Of a stretch of DNA of 35,886 bases, positions 16,286 through 24,474 are shown piece after piece. The first letter of the stretch is position 1. Each line of letters begins with the position of its first letter. Origin of the DNA: Saprospirales bacterium (GTDB taxonomy: Bacteria; Bacteroidota; Bacteroidia; Chitinophagales; Saprospiraceae); contig PAAY01000062.1 in assembly GCA_002698985.1 (NCBI GenBank), positions 1-35,886 of the forward strand. The letters are read 5' to 3'. A program made the position numbers and the translations under genes. The notes below the pieces were generated by a model. The model did not search any database. It was not told the DNA's origin and saw nothing but the letters and a program-made list of their open reading frames with translations.

Positions 16286-16873
16286 CTAAGCGCCGGCGTA
16301 TTTCCTTCCGCCCAACAATTCCCTCAGCTTCTTTTTTGCACGGCTGTACTGGCTTTTCGATGTTGCTTCGGTGATGTTCAGGATGTCGGCAATTTCCTTG
16401 TGGTCATAGCCTTCAAACATATACAGGGTGAACACCACCCGGTAGCCATCCGGCAATTGCGAGATGGCGTTTTTCACCTCCTTGACACCAAGGTGGCTTT
16501 CATGTAGATCGTCGTCAGGGTTTTCGGAAAAGCCCCCCATTCTTTCGTCGTCGAGGCTTTGGATGGTCAGGCGGCGTTTTTTCAGAAAGTTGATGCAGTT
16601 GTTCACTACGATTCTTTTGATCCACGCTCCTATTGATGATTCAAAACGGAAACTGTCCAACTTCAAAAACACATCTATGAAAGATTGTTGCAGCAAGTCT
16701 TCTGCATCTTCCTGGTCGTTCAGCATGCGAAGGCAAATGTTGTACATCGCTTGAGAATATAACCTGTACAATTCAAATTGCGCTTTTCTGTCGCCTGCCG
16801 CACACGCCTGAACTAGTTCTTTGTGGGTGCTGCCGTAGTCCAATCTCTCTGATTTTGACGCATTAATTGACAA
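16286..16873 (-). CDS. ECF-type RNA polymerase sigma factor
   Basis: The 195-residue protein has sigma region 2 at about 25-95 (YNICLRMLNDQEDAEDLLQQSFIDVF, then FRFESSIGAWIKRIVVNNCINFLKKRR). Region 4 is at about 138-187 (LPDGYRVVFTLYMFEGYDHKEIADILNI, then SKSQYSRAKKKLRELL). These are diagnostic for ECF sigma-70 factors, and no region 3 is present. It heads an operon with the anti-sigma-like membrane protein and the DUF4097 protein, so it probably responds to an envelope cue and may autoregulate. A near-match to the -7 box (TATATTTC, 16901-16908, minus strand) lies upstream, but ECF-specific promoters cannot be recognised here. Confidence 0.92.
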   Translation of the reverse strand: MSINASKSERLDYGSTHKELVQACAAGDRKAQFELYRLYSQAMYNICLRMLNDQEDAEDLLQQSFIDVFLKLDSFRFESSIGAWIKRIVVNNCINFLKKRRLTIQSLDDERMGGFSENPDDDLHESHLGVKEVKNAISQLPDGYRVVFTLYMFEGYDHKEIADILNITEATSKSQYSRAKKKLRELLGGRKYAGA

Positions 16874-16969
16874 TACACCTTGTGATAGGTTGCACTGCCG
16901 GAAATATATTTTATCAGTAGGAGACCGAAGCTAAGCCAATTGGGCGGGGCGCTCGCCTTTATTCCGACG

Positions 16970-17010
16970 AAAAAAGCGGAATCGCCTACCATGGCAACTC
17001 CGCTTTTGTT
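16970..17010 (-). terminator. Terminator of the OmpH/Skp gene pair
   Basis: On the minus strand AAAAGCGGA (17007-16999) pairs with TCCGCTTTT (16980-16972) around an 18-base loop and runs into T residues to 16970. It stands about 25 bp after the stop of the second OmpH-like gene and isolates it from the sigma operon. Confidence 0.7.
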
Positions 17011-17034
17011 CTGTTTTGGAAAATGTGGAGCTCT

Positions 17035-17550
17035 TTACATCTCCAGTTTTGCCTTCACCAGATCGGTCACATCAGCCGTTTCATCGGCGTAAAGGATGAC
17101 GCCTGACTGGGCATCAAAAATGAACTGGTAGCCATTTTCTTCGGCAACGGCCTTGATGGCATCGTTCACTTTTTTGAGGATGGGTTCCATCAACTCCTGT
17201 TGTTTGGCCATGATTTTCTGTTCCATCTCCTGTCCAAACTTGTAAATGGCTTCCTGTTCGGCCTGAAGGTCTTTGGTAACCTGCTCCTCCTCACGGGGAG
17301 TCATTTCACCACGCTGCTTCTTTTGCAATGCATCCTGTTCCTTTTTCTGGTAAGCCTGAACTTTTGCTTCCCCCTGCTTTTTGAGCTGGGTCTCGAATGC
17401 TTCGAGGGTAGAACGCATCTGCTCGACTTCCGGCAGGGTTGAAAGGATGGCTGCCGAATTCACATATCCAAATTTCTGAGCCTGAAGGGCACTGGCGGTC
17501 AAAAGCATCACCGCACTAAAGATGCTAAACTTCAAAATGAGTTTTTTCAT
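17035..17550 (-). CDS. OmpH/Skp-family periplasmic chaperone, copy 2
   Basis: The 171-residue protein has a signal peptide ending ALQAQ (about residue 25), the conserved first strand KFGYVNSAAILSTLPEV, a long charged coiled-coil hairpin (about 45-125, the Skp tentacles), and a final strand region GYQFIFDAQSGVILYAD. Skp-type proteins are trimeric holdases that carry unfolded outer-membrane proteins across the periplasm. The gene follows another OmpH-like gene of exactly equal coding length, but the 80-bp spacer contains a full TTG / TAnnTTTG promoter, so it can be expressed alone. The bamA gene often found next to this pair in Bacteroidota is not here. Confidence 0.87.
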   Translation of the reverse strand: MKKLILKFSIFSAVMLLTASALQAQKFGYVNSAAILSTLPEVEQMRSTLEAFETQLKKQGEAKVQAYQKKEQDALQKKQRGEMTPREEEQVTKDLQAEQEAIYKFGQEMEQKIMAKQQELMEPILKKVNDAIKAVAEENGYQFIFDAQSGVILYADETADVTDLVKAKLEM

Positions 17551-17611
17551 AAGTAAGATTCGATTTAGTCAAAGAGTCGGGGTGCCTCTTCCAGTGTGAT
17601 TTTTGCGGGCG

Positions 17612-17644
17612 CAAAGGTAGCCAAAAAGCTCAGTTCCGCCGCAA
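17612..17644 (-). promoter_or_regulatory. Promoter for OmpH/Skp copy 2
   Basis: On the minus strand TTG (17644-17642) is followed after 22 bp by TACCTTTG (17619-17612), a full match to the Bacteroidota TTG / TAnnTTTG pattern. The -33 end overlaps the last codons of copy 1. The copy 2 start codon is about 60 bp downstream. Confidence 0.55.
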
Positions 17645-18145
17645 TTTGTCAAGAATGTCATCGGTTTTGTCATAACTCGGATTGGCGAAGATCAAACCGA
17701 CAACCGTGCTTTTATCGAGGATGAAATCATAGCCCCGTTCGTTGGCGTATTCTTCAATGGTGGCGTAAACTTTATCCTGAATGGGCTGCACCAGCTCCTT
17801 GCGTTTTTGGAACAACTCGCCTTCCGGCCCGAACTTTTGTTTCTGAAGCTCACGCACCTGCTTCTCCATTTCCATGATCTCGTCTTCGCGTTCCCGGCGC
17901 TGCTCGTCGCTCAAAAGGACTTGCTCAGCCTGGTAGCGGTTGTACATACCTTTGATTTTGTCGTACTCCACGGCTATTTCCTGTCTCCATTTGGCGGCCA
18001 GTTCATCCAGTTGCTTTTGGGCATCCTGATATTCCTGGATGGTTTCCATGATAGCGGCTACATCTACATAGGCTATGCGCTGAGCGTTGGCAGATATGGC
18101 GGTAATCGTCAAAAACAGAAATGCCAGAATTGAATTCTTTACCAT
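17630..18145 (-). CDS. OmpH/Skp-family periplasmic chaperone, copy 1
   Basis: The start at 18145 is chosen because it opens a signal peptide (MVKNSILAFLF ... SANAQ, about 21 residues). Upstream in-frame sequence to 18277 has no coding character. The 171-residue product shows RIAYVDVAAIMETIQEY, a long Glu/Gln/Lys/Arg-rich coiled coil (about 45-125, with REREDEIMEMEKQVRELQKQ), and the C-terminal strand GYDFILDKSTVVGLIFANP. This is the Skp architecture. It is followed by a paralogue. The two share architecture but have diverged clearly in the coiled coil, which suggests different clients rather than a recent duplication. Confidence 0.87.
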   Translation of the reverse strand: MVKNSILAFLFLTITAISANAQRIAYVDVAAIMETIQEYQDAQKQLDELAAKWRQEIAVEYDKIKGMYNRYQAEQVLLSDEQRREREDEIMEMEKQVRELQKQKFGPEGELFQKRKELVQPIQDKVYATIEEYANERGYDFILDKSTVVGLIFANPSYDKTDDILDKLRRN

Positions 18146-18214
18146 GATTGCATTTTTGATAGTGAAAATTTTAGGTGAATCGTAATAGTGCTGGCCGGAT
18201 TTGCCAGCCGGGCT

Positions 18215-18222
18215 CAAAATTA
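18215..18222 (-). promoter_or_regulatory. Candidate -7 box for OmpH/Skp copy 1
   Basis: The minus strand reads TAATTTTG, an exact TAnnTTTG match, about 70 bp before the start codon. No TTG lies at normal spacing. Confidence 0.33.
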
Positions 18223-18425
18223 AGGCTTTCTTCAAGCCAGCCTGCTTTAAGACATTGCCGGCAGGCAAAAGGAACAAGGCACTTTCTTAACAGTAGATTA
18301 AGCCTGAAAGATAAACCCTTAATAACGTGCATTTTACGCCCGCATCCAATGGCCTGCCCGCACTGACCTTAACGAGGGTTTAACCCAGTGCAGGCGATCT
18401 TTAACGTGAAAGTGCCCCTGGAATT

Positions 18426-20216
18426 TTACTCGAAGGTGGGTTCAATGGCCACATCCAGTTCCCAGTTGGCTCTCATCTGCTCCAGTGCCTTCCGGAACAA
18501 GCGCTCCGGCTGCCTGTGCTCGTCGTAATTGCCGGTGGTCCATTTTCCATTGTTGTCCAGGTCTTCGATAATTTCCACTTCGTAAATACCCGGGGCCAGG
18601 GCGCCTTCCCTGATTACGGCTTCCTCTTTGCCGCTGACAGTAGTTGCGAAGACCTCCTTCTGGCTGCTGAGCAGACGAACCACATAATTTTTGTTGGCGG
18701 ACAAATCTTTTACCCGAAGGGTGAGCGAGCCGAAGTCTTTGCGCAGTTGAGTTTTAAAGGTCCTGACCAAGGTGTCAGCATTGGATATTCCGAAGAAAGT
18801 CGTCACCGCTCCGGGCAGCAGTGACAAGGTATAACTCCGCCCCTCTTTCCAGGCCGACCGGACGAAAAGCCGCCTGGGATTTTCTCCATCCTTTTGAATT
18901 CTGACGGTCAGGGTGGCTTTCGTTGAGTCGTCAGAAAGGATAAATGCACTTTCTTCCACTCCGCCAACAGGGAAGTTGAAATTGAGCGACAATGAGGTAT
19001 CGGGGTGGATCTCCTCAGCTTTGGGACCGCGCTCCGCTTGCAGTTTGACACGGGAGCCGGAAAGGAAAAGATCCCTGGGCCGCTGCTCCACTTCGATGGT
19101 ATCCGTTCTTTCCTCATCGATGCGGACGAACAACTTCCAAGTGGTATCTGCCGGGGTGTCGTACCAAACCACCACCGTATCTGCCCGCTGTTCCACCAGC
19201 ACTTTCTGGCCAATGTCTTCATGACCGAAGACGAGGCTATCTGGCTCCCGGCTGAAGACCAGTTTCACCTGGCCGTAGGTTCTGGTTTCCCTGTCTTTTA
19301 GGAACAGTGGAGCCTCCTCCTGGAAAAGCCTGATTCTAACCTTGTCGGGCAGTGCTCCGACCTGCGGCAGAGCCAGCGAATCAGAAACCAGCGCCAGGCT
19401 GTCAGCCTTTGCCGTATCCGCAGCTAGAGGCTTTGGCGGTGGCAGCACTTTGAGCAGGGTATCCAGAAAACCGATTTTTTCATTCTGACCGTCGTATTTG
19501 TAATTGAGGTTTTCATCCACCAGTGCAACGGCCTTGAACGTACCGGTTTTCACATTGCTAATGGTGAAATTGCCGTCCCGGTCGGTGCGGGCAAAGTAGA
19601 AGGGGCGCTCCGTCCTGACCACCGAATCGGCGGTGTTTTCATACAACATGAACAAGGCCTTCTCGACCGGTTTGCCGGTGTAGGCATCCACCACCGACCC
19701 GCTTACCGAAAGGGAATCAATGTAAGGTCCGGTGGAAAACACAAAGACGATCTCGGCGGGGTTGCTCTCGTTGAGGTCCACAATGGCATTGCCGAAATTG
19801 ATGACATAGGTAGCGCTGTCGCGCAATACTTCCTCGTCGTCAAAACGAAACCGGATGGACTTTTTCCGGCGTTCGATCACCGGGCGCTTAGCCAGCGGAG
19901 GGGACACCACCACCTGGTTGAAAACGTCTTTGAGCTGCACCCATTCATCGAAGTACAGTGCAATCTCCTGTTTTTTGAAGTTCGTCTGAAAGTTCCGGGT
20001 GGAGAGGGTGGAATCCAGTTTCGGCGGCTCGGTATCTTTTTCACCACCGGTTAGCGGGGTCTGGTTTGCGCAAGCGACCAAAAACAACAAGCCTCCGCAA
20101 AGGAGAACAGCCGGGGCAAAGTATTTCCGCAATAAATCCACAGTGTGAAAAGCAATTTTTCGAAGAAAGCAATAAAACGGCCCAAAGGTGCCCCATTTAC
20201 CGGGGTTTAACAACAT
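18426..20216 (-). CDS. Lipoprotein with N-terminal Big_5-type Ig-like domain
   Basis: The 596-residue product contains a lipobox (LLFLVAC, Cys49) followed by ANQTPLTGGEKDTEPPKL. A Big_5/SbsA-type Ig-like domain at about 60-160 follows (IALYFDEWVQLKDVFNQVVVSPPL ... YVINFGNAIVDLNE), then a prealbumin-like insert (SGSVVDAYTGKPVEKALF ... TDRDGNFTISNVKTG), and more beta-rich sequence to the end. It should be an envelope-anchored lipoprotein. The function of this common Bacteroidota architecture is unknown. ATG 20216 directly abuts the xerD stop (TGAATG), but it puts 48 residues before the Cys; GTG at 20141 would give a more usual signal length of about 23. Which start is used is open. Confidence 0.75.
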   Translation of the reverse strand: MLLNPGKWGTFGPFYCFLRKIAFHTVDLLRKYFAPAVLLCGGLLFLVACANQTPLTGGEKDTEPPKLDSTLSTRNFQTNFKKQEIALYFDEWVQLKDVFNQVVVSPPLAKRPVIERRKKSIRFRFDDEEVLRDSATYVINFGNAIVDLNESNPAEIVFVFSTGPYIDSLSVSGSVVDAYTGKPVEKALFMLYENTADSVVRTERPFYFARTDRDGNFTISNVKTGTFKAVALVDENLNYKYDGQNEKIGFLDTLLKVLPPPKPLAADTAKADSLALVSDSLALPQVGALPDKVRIRLFQEEAPLFLKDRETRTYGQVKLVFSREPDSLVFGHEDIGQKVLVEQRADTVVVWYDTPADTTWKLFVRIDEERTDTIEVEQRPRDLFLSGSRVKLQAERGPKAEEIHPDTSLSLNFNFPVGGVEESAFILSDDSTKATLTVRIQKDGENPRRLFVRSAWKEGRSYTLSLLPGAVTTFFGISNADTLVRTFKTQLRKDFGSLTLRVKDLSANKNYVVRLLSSQKEVFATTVSGKEEAVIREGALAPGIYEVEIIEDLDNNGKWTTGNYDEHRQPERLFRKALEQMRANWELDVAIEPTFE

Positions 20217-21152
20217 TCATTCACCGGAATGCCCTTGCCGCTTGCGGCGCATTTCCAGGTTGCGCGGGTGAAAGTTGAGTACGGTTTCCCGAAGGTAGGC
20301 GGTGTCCATGTGGGTGTACAACTCCGTGGTGGTAATACTTTCGTGGCCGAGCATATCCTGTACGGCTTTCAGGTCGGCGCCGCCCTCCACGAGGTGGGTG
20401 GCAAAGGAATGCCGGAATGTGTGCGGGCTGACCGTTTTTTCGATGCCGGCCAGTTGTGCCAGCTCTTTGATGACGTAGAATACCATGATGCGGCTCAACT
20501 TCTTACCCCGCTTGCTGAGGAAGACGAAATTTTCGTGATAGGGATCAATTTTCAGTTGCCGCCGCGCACCTTCCACATAAAAGCGGATGTGTTTGATGGC
20601 CTCCTCACCGATGGGCACCAGCCGTTCTTTGTCGTTCTTGCCGATCACCTTGATGATGCCAACATCCAGGTACATGTTGGTCATTTTCAAGTTGATGAGC
20701 TCGCTGACCCGCAGGCCGCAGGCGTAGAGGGTTTCCAGCATGGCCCGGTTTCGCTGGCCGTGAGGCTGGCTCAGATCGATGGCTGCCAGCATTCGCTGTA
20801 TTTCATCGTAGCTGAGCACTTCCGGTATCTTCCTGCCCAGTTTGGGCATTTCCAGCATTTCTGTGGGGTCATCTTCCCGCACGTCCTCCATGAGAAGGTA
20901 TTTGAAAAAAGCCTTCACGCCCGAGAGGATGCGGGCCTGTGATCGAATGTCCAGGCAAAGCCCGTTCAACCAAAACAGGAACTGCTCCAGGGTTTCGGAA
21001 CTGATCTTTTCAGGGCTAACACTGATCTGGTTCAGTTCCATGAAACTGACCAGCTTGGAAACATCGCGGACATAAGCCTGCACGGTGTTGTCAGACATGG
21101 AACGCTCCAGCTTCAGGTAGGCTTCAAATCCTTTTACAAACGATTCCCACAT
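20217..21152 (-). CDS. xerD: Site-specific tyrosine recombinase XerD
   Basis: With the start at 21152 (MWESFVKGFEAYLKLER) the protein has 311 residues, a normal Xer length. An in-frame ATG at 21206 is upstream but adds only atypical sequence. The N-terminal SAM-like core-binding domain is followed by the catalytic domain with R148 (ACGLRVSEL), K172 (GKNDKERLVP), H244 and R247 (HTFRHSFATHL), H270 (LGHESITTT) and the nucleophile Y279 (ELYTHMD). XerD with a partner resolves chromosome dimers at dif, activated by FtsK. The assignment as XerD rather than XerC is by overall resemblance. It is the first gene of a unit with the Ig-like lipoprotein, without any spacer. Confidence 0.88.
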   Translation of the reverse strand: MWESFVKGFEAYLKLERSMSDNTVQAYVRDVSKLVSFMELNQISVSPEKISSETLEQFLFWLNGLCLDIRSQARILSGVKAFFKYLLMEDVREDDPTEMLEMPKLGRKIPEVLSYDEIQRMLAAIDLSQPHGQRNRAMLETLYACGLRVSELINLKMTNMYLDVGIIKVIGKNDKERLVPIGEEAIKHIRFYVEGARRQLKIDPYHENFVFLSKRGKKLSRIMVFYVIKELAQLAGIEKTVSPHTFRHSFATHLVEGGADLKAVQDMLGHESITTTELYTHMDTAYLRETVLNFHPRNLEMRRKRQGHSGE

Positions 21153-21249
21153 GCCACAAAAATAGCGTTCCCGGCGACACAGCACAGCATTGGCGATTAT
21201 CAGCAATGCAAGCCGGCGCTTTAGCCACCATTCAGAAAGGTAAATGACT

Positions 21250-21257
21250 TAGCTTTG
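21250..21257 (+). promoter_or_regulatory. Candidate -7 box for the pheT-zapA-rny unit
   Basis: TAGCTTTG matches TAnnTTTG and is followed by CGCC, very like the box at 17612-17619 with its trailing CGCCC. The pheT start codon is 21 bp downstream, implying a very short leader. Confidence 0.42.
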
Positions 21258-21277
21258 CGCCTCAAATTTGAATAAGC

Positions 21278-23758
21278 ATGACTATATCACTGAATTGGCT
21301 GAGACAATACATAGACACCGACCTTGGTGCGGAAGAGATTGCCGATATGCTCACCAGCCTGGGCCTCGAGGTGGAAGGAATGGAAGAAGTAGAATCCATT
21401 AAAGGGGGCCTAAAAGGTGTGGTTATCGGCGAAGTGCTGGAAGCCAAAAAACACCCAAATGCCGACCGGCTGAGCCTCACCAGGGTAAACATCGGAAAAG
21501 ACGAGCCCCTGCAAATAGTTTGCGGCGCGCCCAATGTGGCCGCCGGCCAGAAGGTTCCGGTAGCACTGGTGGGTACCACCCTCTACCCGTCCGATGGTGA
21601 ACCCCTCACCCTGAAAAAAGGAAAAATCAGGGGGGAAGTGTCAGAAGGGATGATTTGTGCGGAAGACGAGCTGGGCCTCGGAACCGACCACAGCGGCATC
21701 ATGGTGCTGCCCGACGAGGCCAAAGTCGGCACGCCTGCCAGTGAGTTTTTCAAAGTTGAGAAGGATGTCATCTTCGAAATAGGGCTGACGCCCAACCGCT
21801 CTGATGCCACCTGCCACATTGGCGTGGCCAAAGACCTGGCTGCTGCCCTTCGCTTCAGAAATAACCAGGAAGCGAAGGTGAGAATGCCGGATGTCAGCAA
21901 CTTTCCCGAAAATGCTGAGGATAGAATACCTGTAGAGGTGATCGTCGAAAATACGGAAGCCTGCCCGAGGTACGCAGGCGTGGTCATCACCGGCCTGCAA
22001 ATCGGTGAGTCACCAGACTGGCTGAAAAACCGACTGAGGGCGGTGGGTGTAAGGCCCATCAGCAACATCGTTGACATCACCAACTTCATCCTGCACGAGT
22101 TGGGGCAGCCCCTGCACGCTTTCGACCTGGATGCCATCACCGGGCGAACCATCCGGGTAAAGACTTTGGCCGAAGGCACCAAATTCATCAGCCTGGACGA
22201 GCAGGAGCGCAGCCTGAGTGCCGAAGACCTGATGATCTGCGACGGAGACACCAACCCCATGTGCATCGGGGGTGTGTTTGGCGGATTGAACTCCGGTGTG
22301 AAAGACGGTACCACAGCCATCTTTCTGGAAAGTGCCCACTTCAACCCCACCTACATTCGACGCAGCAGCACCCGCCACAACCTGCGTACCGATGCTGCTA
22401 AAGTGTTCGAAAAAGGCAGCGACCCCAACATCTGCGTCTATGCCCTGAAGCGGGCCGCCATGATGATGGTTGAACTGGCAGGCGGTGAAATCGCCTCCAA
22501 AGTGGTGGACATCTACCCCAACCCGGTGGTGCCCAAACAAGTGACCTGCACCTACGATTACGTGAACCGCCTCATCGGCACCGATATGTCAAAAGAGGAC
22601 ATTCACAAAGTGCTGGAAGCGCTGGAGATGCCCATCGTTGCCGAAGACGAGGAGCGTTTCACCGTGGCAGTGCCCACCAACAAAGCCGACGTGACCCGCC
22701 CGGCCGACGTGGTGGAGGAAATACTGCGTGTCTATGGCCTGGACAATGTACCCGTGCCCGGCCAGATGCGCATCAGCATGATCCGCAACGAATATCCGGA
22801 AGCCAACCAGGTGAAGAATACCATTGCGGATTACCTGGCGTCCAACGGCTTTCACGAGATCATGTCGCTGTCGCTGACGCAAAGCACCTACTTCAAAGGC
22901 ATTTTGCCGAAGGAAGAAGATGAGCTGGTATTCATCAACAACACCTCCAATGCCACCCTGGACGTGATGCGCCCCACCATGCTCTTCAGCGGGTTGGAGG
23001 CCATCGTTCACAACCAGTCGAGGCAACAGACCGACCTCAAGCTGTTTGAGTTTGGCAAAACTTACCTTCGGAAAACGGATGCCGGAACCGACGAAAAAGA
23101 TGTAACCAAACTTTTCAACGAGACCCAGCACTTGTCGCTCTTCCTCTCCGGACGCAAATGGGCCGAAAGCTGGAGAATCAAAGAAAAACCTGAACCCAGG
23201 TCCGACTTTTTTACGTTGAAGACCTTCGTCATCAACATACTCGATCGCCTGGGTATCAAAGGATACCAGCAGTCGGAAGCCAATTCGGAAGCTTTGGCCT
23301 ACGGCATGCGCTTCCACCGGGGGCCACAAGAACTCGTAGTTTTCGGAAAGGTGAAACCAAGCCTCAGCAAGAAGGCCGGCGCCCGTGACGAGGTGTTCAT
23401 GGCAGATTTCAACTGGGACCTGCTGCTCAAACTGGCCGGAAAGCAAAACATCGCATTTCATGAACCAGGCCGCTTCCCCAGCACCAGAAGAGACCTGGCG
23501 CTCATCATCGGCAGCGACGTGAAGTTTGAAGACCTGGTCAAACTGGCTGGGAAAACCGAGAAAAAACTGCTCAAACAAGTCAACCTCTTCGACGTTTACG
23601 AAGACGAGGAAAAACTTGGGAAAGGCAAGAAATCTTATGCCATCAGCTTTGTCTTCCAACACGACGAACGCACCCTGAAGGACAAAGAAGTGGATAAGAT
23701 CATGGACCAGCTCATCCGGGTTTACGAAGAAAAACTGGGGGCGGTGGTCCGGAAATAA
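21278..23758 (+). CDS. pheT: Phenylalanyl-tRNA synthetase beta subunit
   Basis: The 826-residue protein has the standard bacterial PheT order. The opening MTISLNWLRQYIDTDL is followed by an OB-fold tRNA-binding domain at about 40-150 (VGEVLEAKKHPNADRLSLTRVNIG, VCGAPNV), the B3/B4 editing domain (about 210-390, ISNIVDITNFILHELGQPLHAFD), the B5 domain (about 405-480), the catalytic-like core, and a C-terminal ferredoxin-fold anticodon-binding domain (about 735-826, GRFPSTRRDLALII). It pairs with PheS, not in this window, to charge tRNA-Phe. It leads a plus-strand cluster with a small coiled-coil gene, zapA and rny, a gene order I associate with Bacteroidota. Confidence 0.96.
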   Translation: MTISLNWLRQYIDTDLGAEEIADMLTSLGLEVEGMEEVESIKGGLKGVVIGEVLEAKKHPNADRLSLTRVNIGKDEPLQIVCGAPNVAAGQKVPVALVGTTLYPSDGEPLTLKKGKIRGEVSEGMICAEDELGLGTDHSGIMVLPDEAKVGTPASEFFKVEKDVIFEIGLTPNRSDATCHIGVAKDLAAALRFRNNQEAKVRMPDVSNFPENAEDRIPVEVIVENTEACPRYAGVVITGLQIGESPDWLKNRLRAVGVRPISNIVDITNFILHELGQPLHAFDLDAITGRTIRVKTLAEGTKFISLDEQERSLSAEDLMICDGDTNPMCIGGVFGGLNSGVKDGTTAIFLESAHFNPTYIRRSSTRHNLRTDAAKVFEKGSDPNICVYALKRAAMMMVELAGGEIASKVVDIYPNPVVPKQVTCTYDYVNRLIGTDMSKEDIHKVLEALEMPIVAEDEERFTVAVPTNKADVTRPADVVEEILRVYGLDNVPVPGQMRISMIRNEYPEANQVKNTIADYLASNGFHEIMSLSLTQSTYFKGILPKEEDELVFINNTSNATLDVMRPTMLFSGLEAIVHNQSRQQTDLKLFEFGKTYLRKTDAGTDEKDVTKLFNETQHLSLFLSGRKWAESWRIKEKPEPRSDFFTLKTFVINILDRLGIKGYQQSEANSEALAYGMRFHRGPQELVVFGKVKPSLSKKAGARDEVFMADFNWDLLLKLAGKQNIAFHEPGRFPSTRRDLALIIGSDVKFEDLVKLAGKTEKKLLKQVNLFDVYEDEEKLGKGKKSYAISFVFQHDERTLKDKEVDKIMDQLIRVYEEKLGAVVRK

Positions 23759-23805
23759 CCACCGGTAAAGGGGATGGAAACCATTCCCTGAAAATCAAAA
23801 AAAAG

Positions 23806-24102
23806 GTGGATTTGAACGAGCAATTGAACATCATTGAACAAAAAGTGCAGCAAGTGGTAGAACAACTTCATACCTACCGCAAAGAAAATGCTGTACTTTT
23901 GGAGCAGAATAAACGCCTGGAAGGCAAGCTTGACGATAAAGATCAACTGCTTGCCAGGGCCATTGAAAAATTGACCGGCATTCAAAGGATGCTGGCTCAG
24001 CAGCCCGAAGGGCTTGAAGAAAGTTCCAAAGCATCGAATTCAACCGTCAAACAATGCCTCGAAGAATTGTCGGAGTGCATTGAGTGGCTGAAAACAGCTT
24101 AG
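23806..24102 (+). CDS. Small coiled-coil protein encoded before ZapA
   Basis: This 98-residue protein starts at GTG 23806; no in-frame ATG is available. It is almost entirely predicted coiled coil (residues 2-60: LNEQLNIIEQKVQQVVEQL, ENAVLLEQNKRLEGKLDDKDQLL) with a Ser-rich linker and a short helix at the C-terminus. No signal or membrane segment is seen, so it is cytosolic. It lies 47 bp after pheT and only 3 bp before zapA, which implies co-translation. In E. coli the coiled-coil protein ZapB binds ZapA at the Z-ring. A similar partnership here is a reasonable guess from size, structure and context, but there is no sequence proof. Confidence 0.7.
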   Translation: MDLNEQLNIIEQKVQQVVEQLHTYRKENAVLLEQNKRLEGKLDDKDQLLARAIEKLTGIQRMLAQQPEGLEESSKASNSTVKQCLEELSECIEWLKTA

Positions 24103-24105
24103 GAT

Positions 24106-24405
24106 ATGGAAGACCAGGACAGTAAGCGAATAACCATTACCATTGCCGGCCGGCCGTATCCTCTTAAAATAAAAGCGACAGACGAAGCTGTCATTCGCAA
24201 GATAGCCAGGGAAGTCAATGAAAAAATCAACCGTTTTCAACTAAGCTATCCCAATCGAGACAAACAGGATTGCCTCGCCTTAGCCCTTTTGGCTTATGCC
24301 GTTGACCTGTACAAGGCTAATCTTCGCTCCGATGCCCATTCTTCGAAGGAACTTTCCGAAAAGCTCTCCGGTATCAACGACCTGCTCGATCAGGTGCTGC
24401 AATGA
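24106..24405 (+). CDS. zapA: Cell division protein ZapA
   Basis: The 99-residue protein has the ZapA fold: a short beta hairpin start (KRITITIAGRPYPLKIKATDE), a helix with EAVIRKIAREVNEKINRFQLSYPNRDKQDCLALALLAYAVDLYK, and a C-terminal coiled coil. ZapA binds and cross-links FtsZ filaments at midcell. It lies 3 bp after the coiled-coil gene and 69 bp before rny. In many bacteria the 6S RNA gene follows zapA, but the gap here is too short for one. Confidence 0.9.
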   Translation: MEDQDSKRITITIAGRPYPLKIKATDEAVIRKIAREVNEKINRFQLSYPNRDKQDCLALALLAYAVDLYKANLRSDAHSSKELSEKLSGINDLLDQVLQ

Positions 24406-24474
24406 GCCATCCAAAGCTTGCCAGTTGATGAAACGCCAAAAGGCGATTCGTTAACCCTTTAACAAATTGACATT

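Noticed and set aside
18146-18277. Longer start for OmpH copy 1
   Set aside because: The extension precedes a perfect signal peptide and has no family similarity.
21157-21164. TATTTTTG on the minus strand as xerD promoter
   Set aside because: It fits TAnnTTTG but lies only 5 bp before the start codon, which would need a leaderless transcript.
24406-24474. Possible 6S RNA gene after zapA
   Set aside because: The gap of 69 bp is far too short for a 6S RNA of about 180 nt, and no long hairpin is visible.
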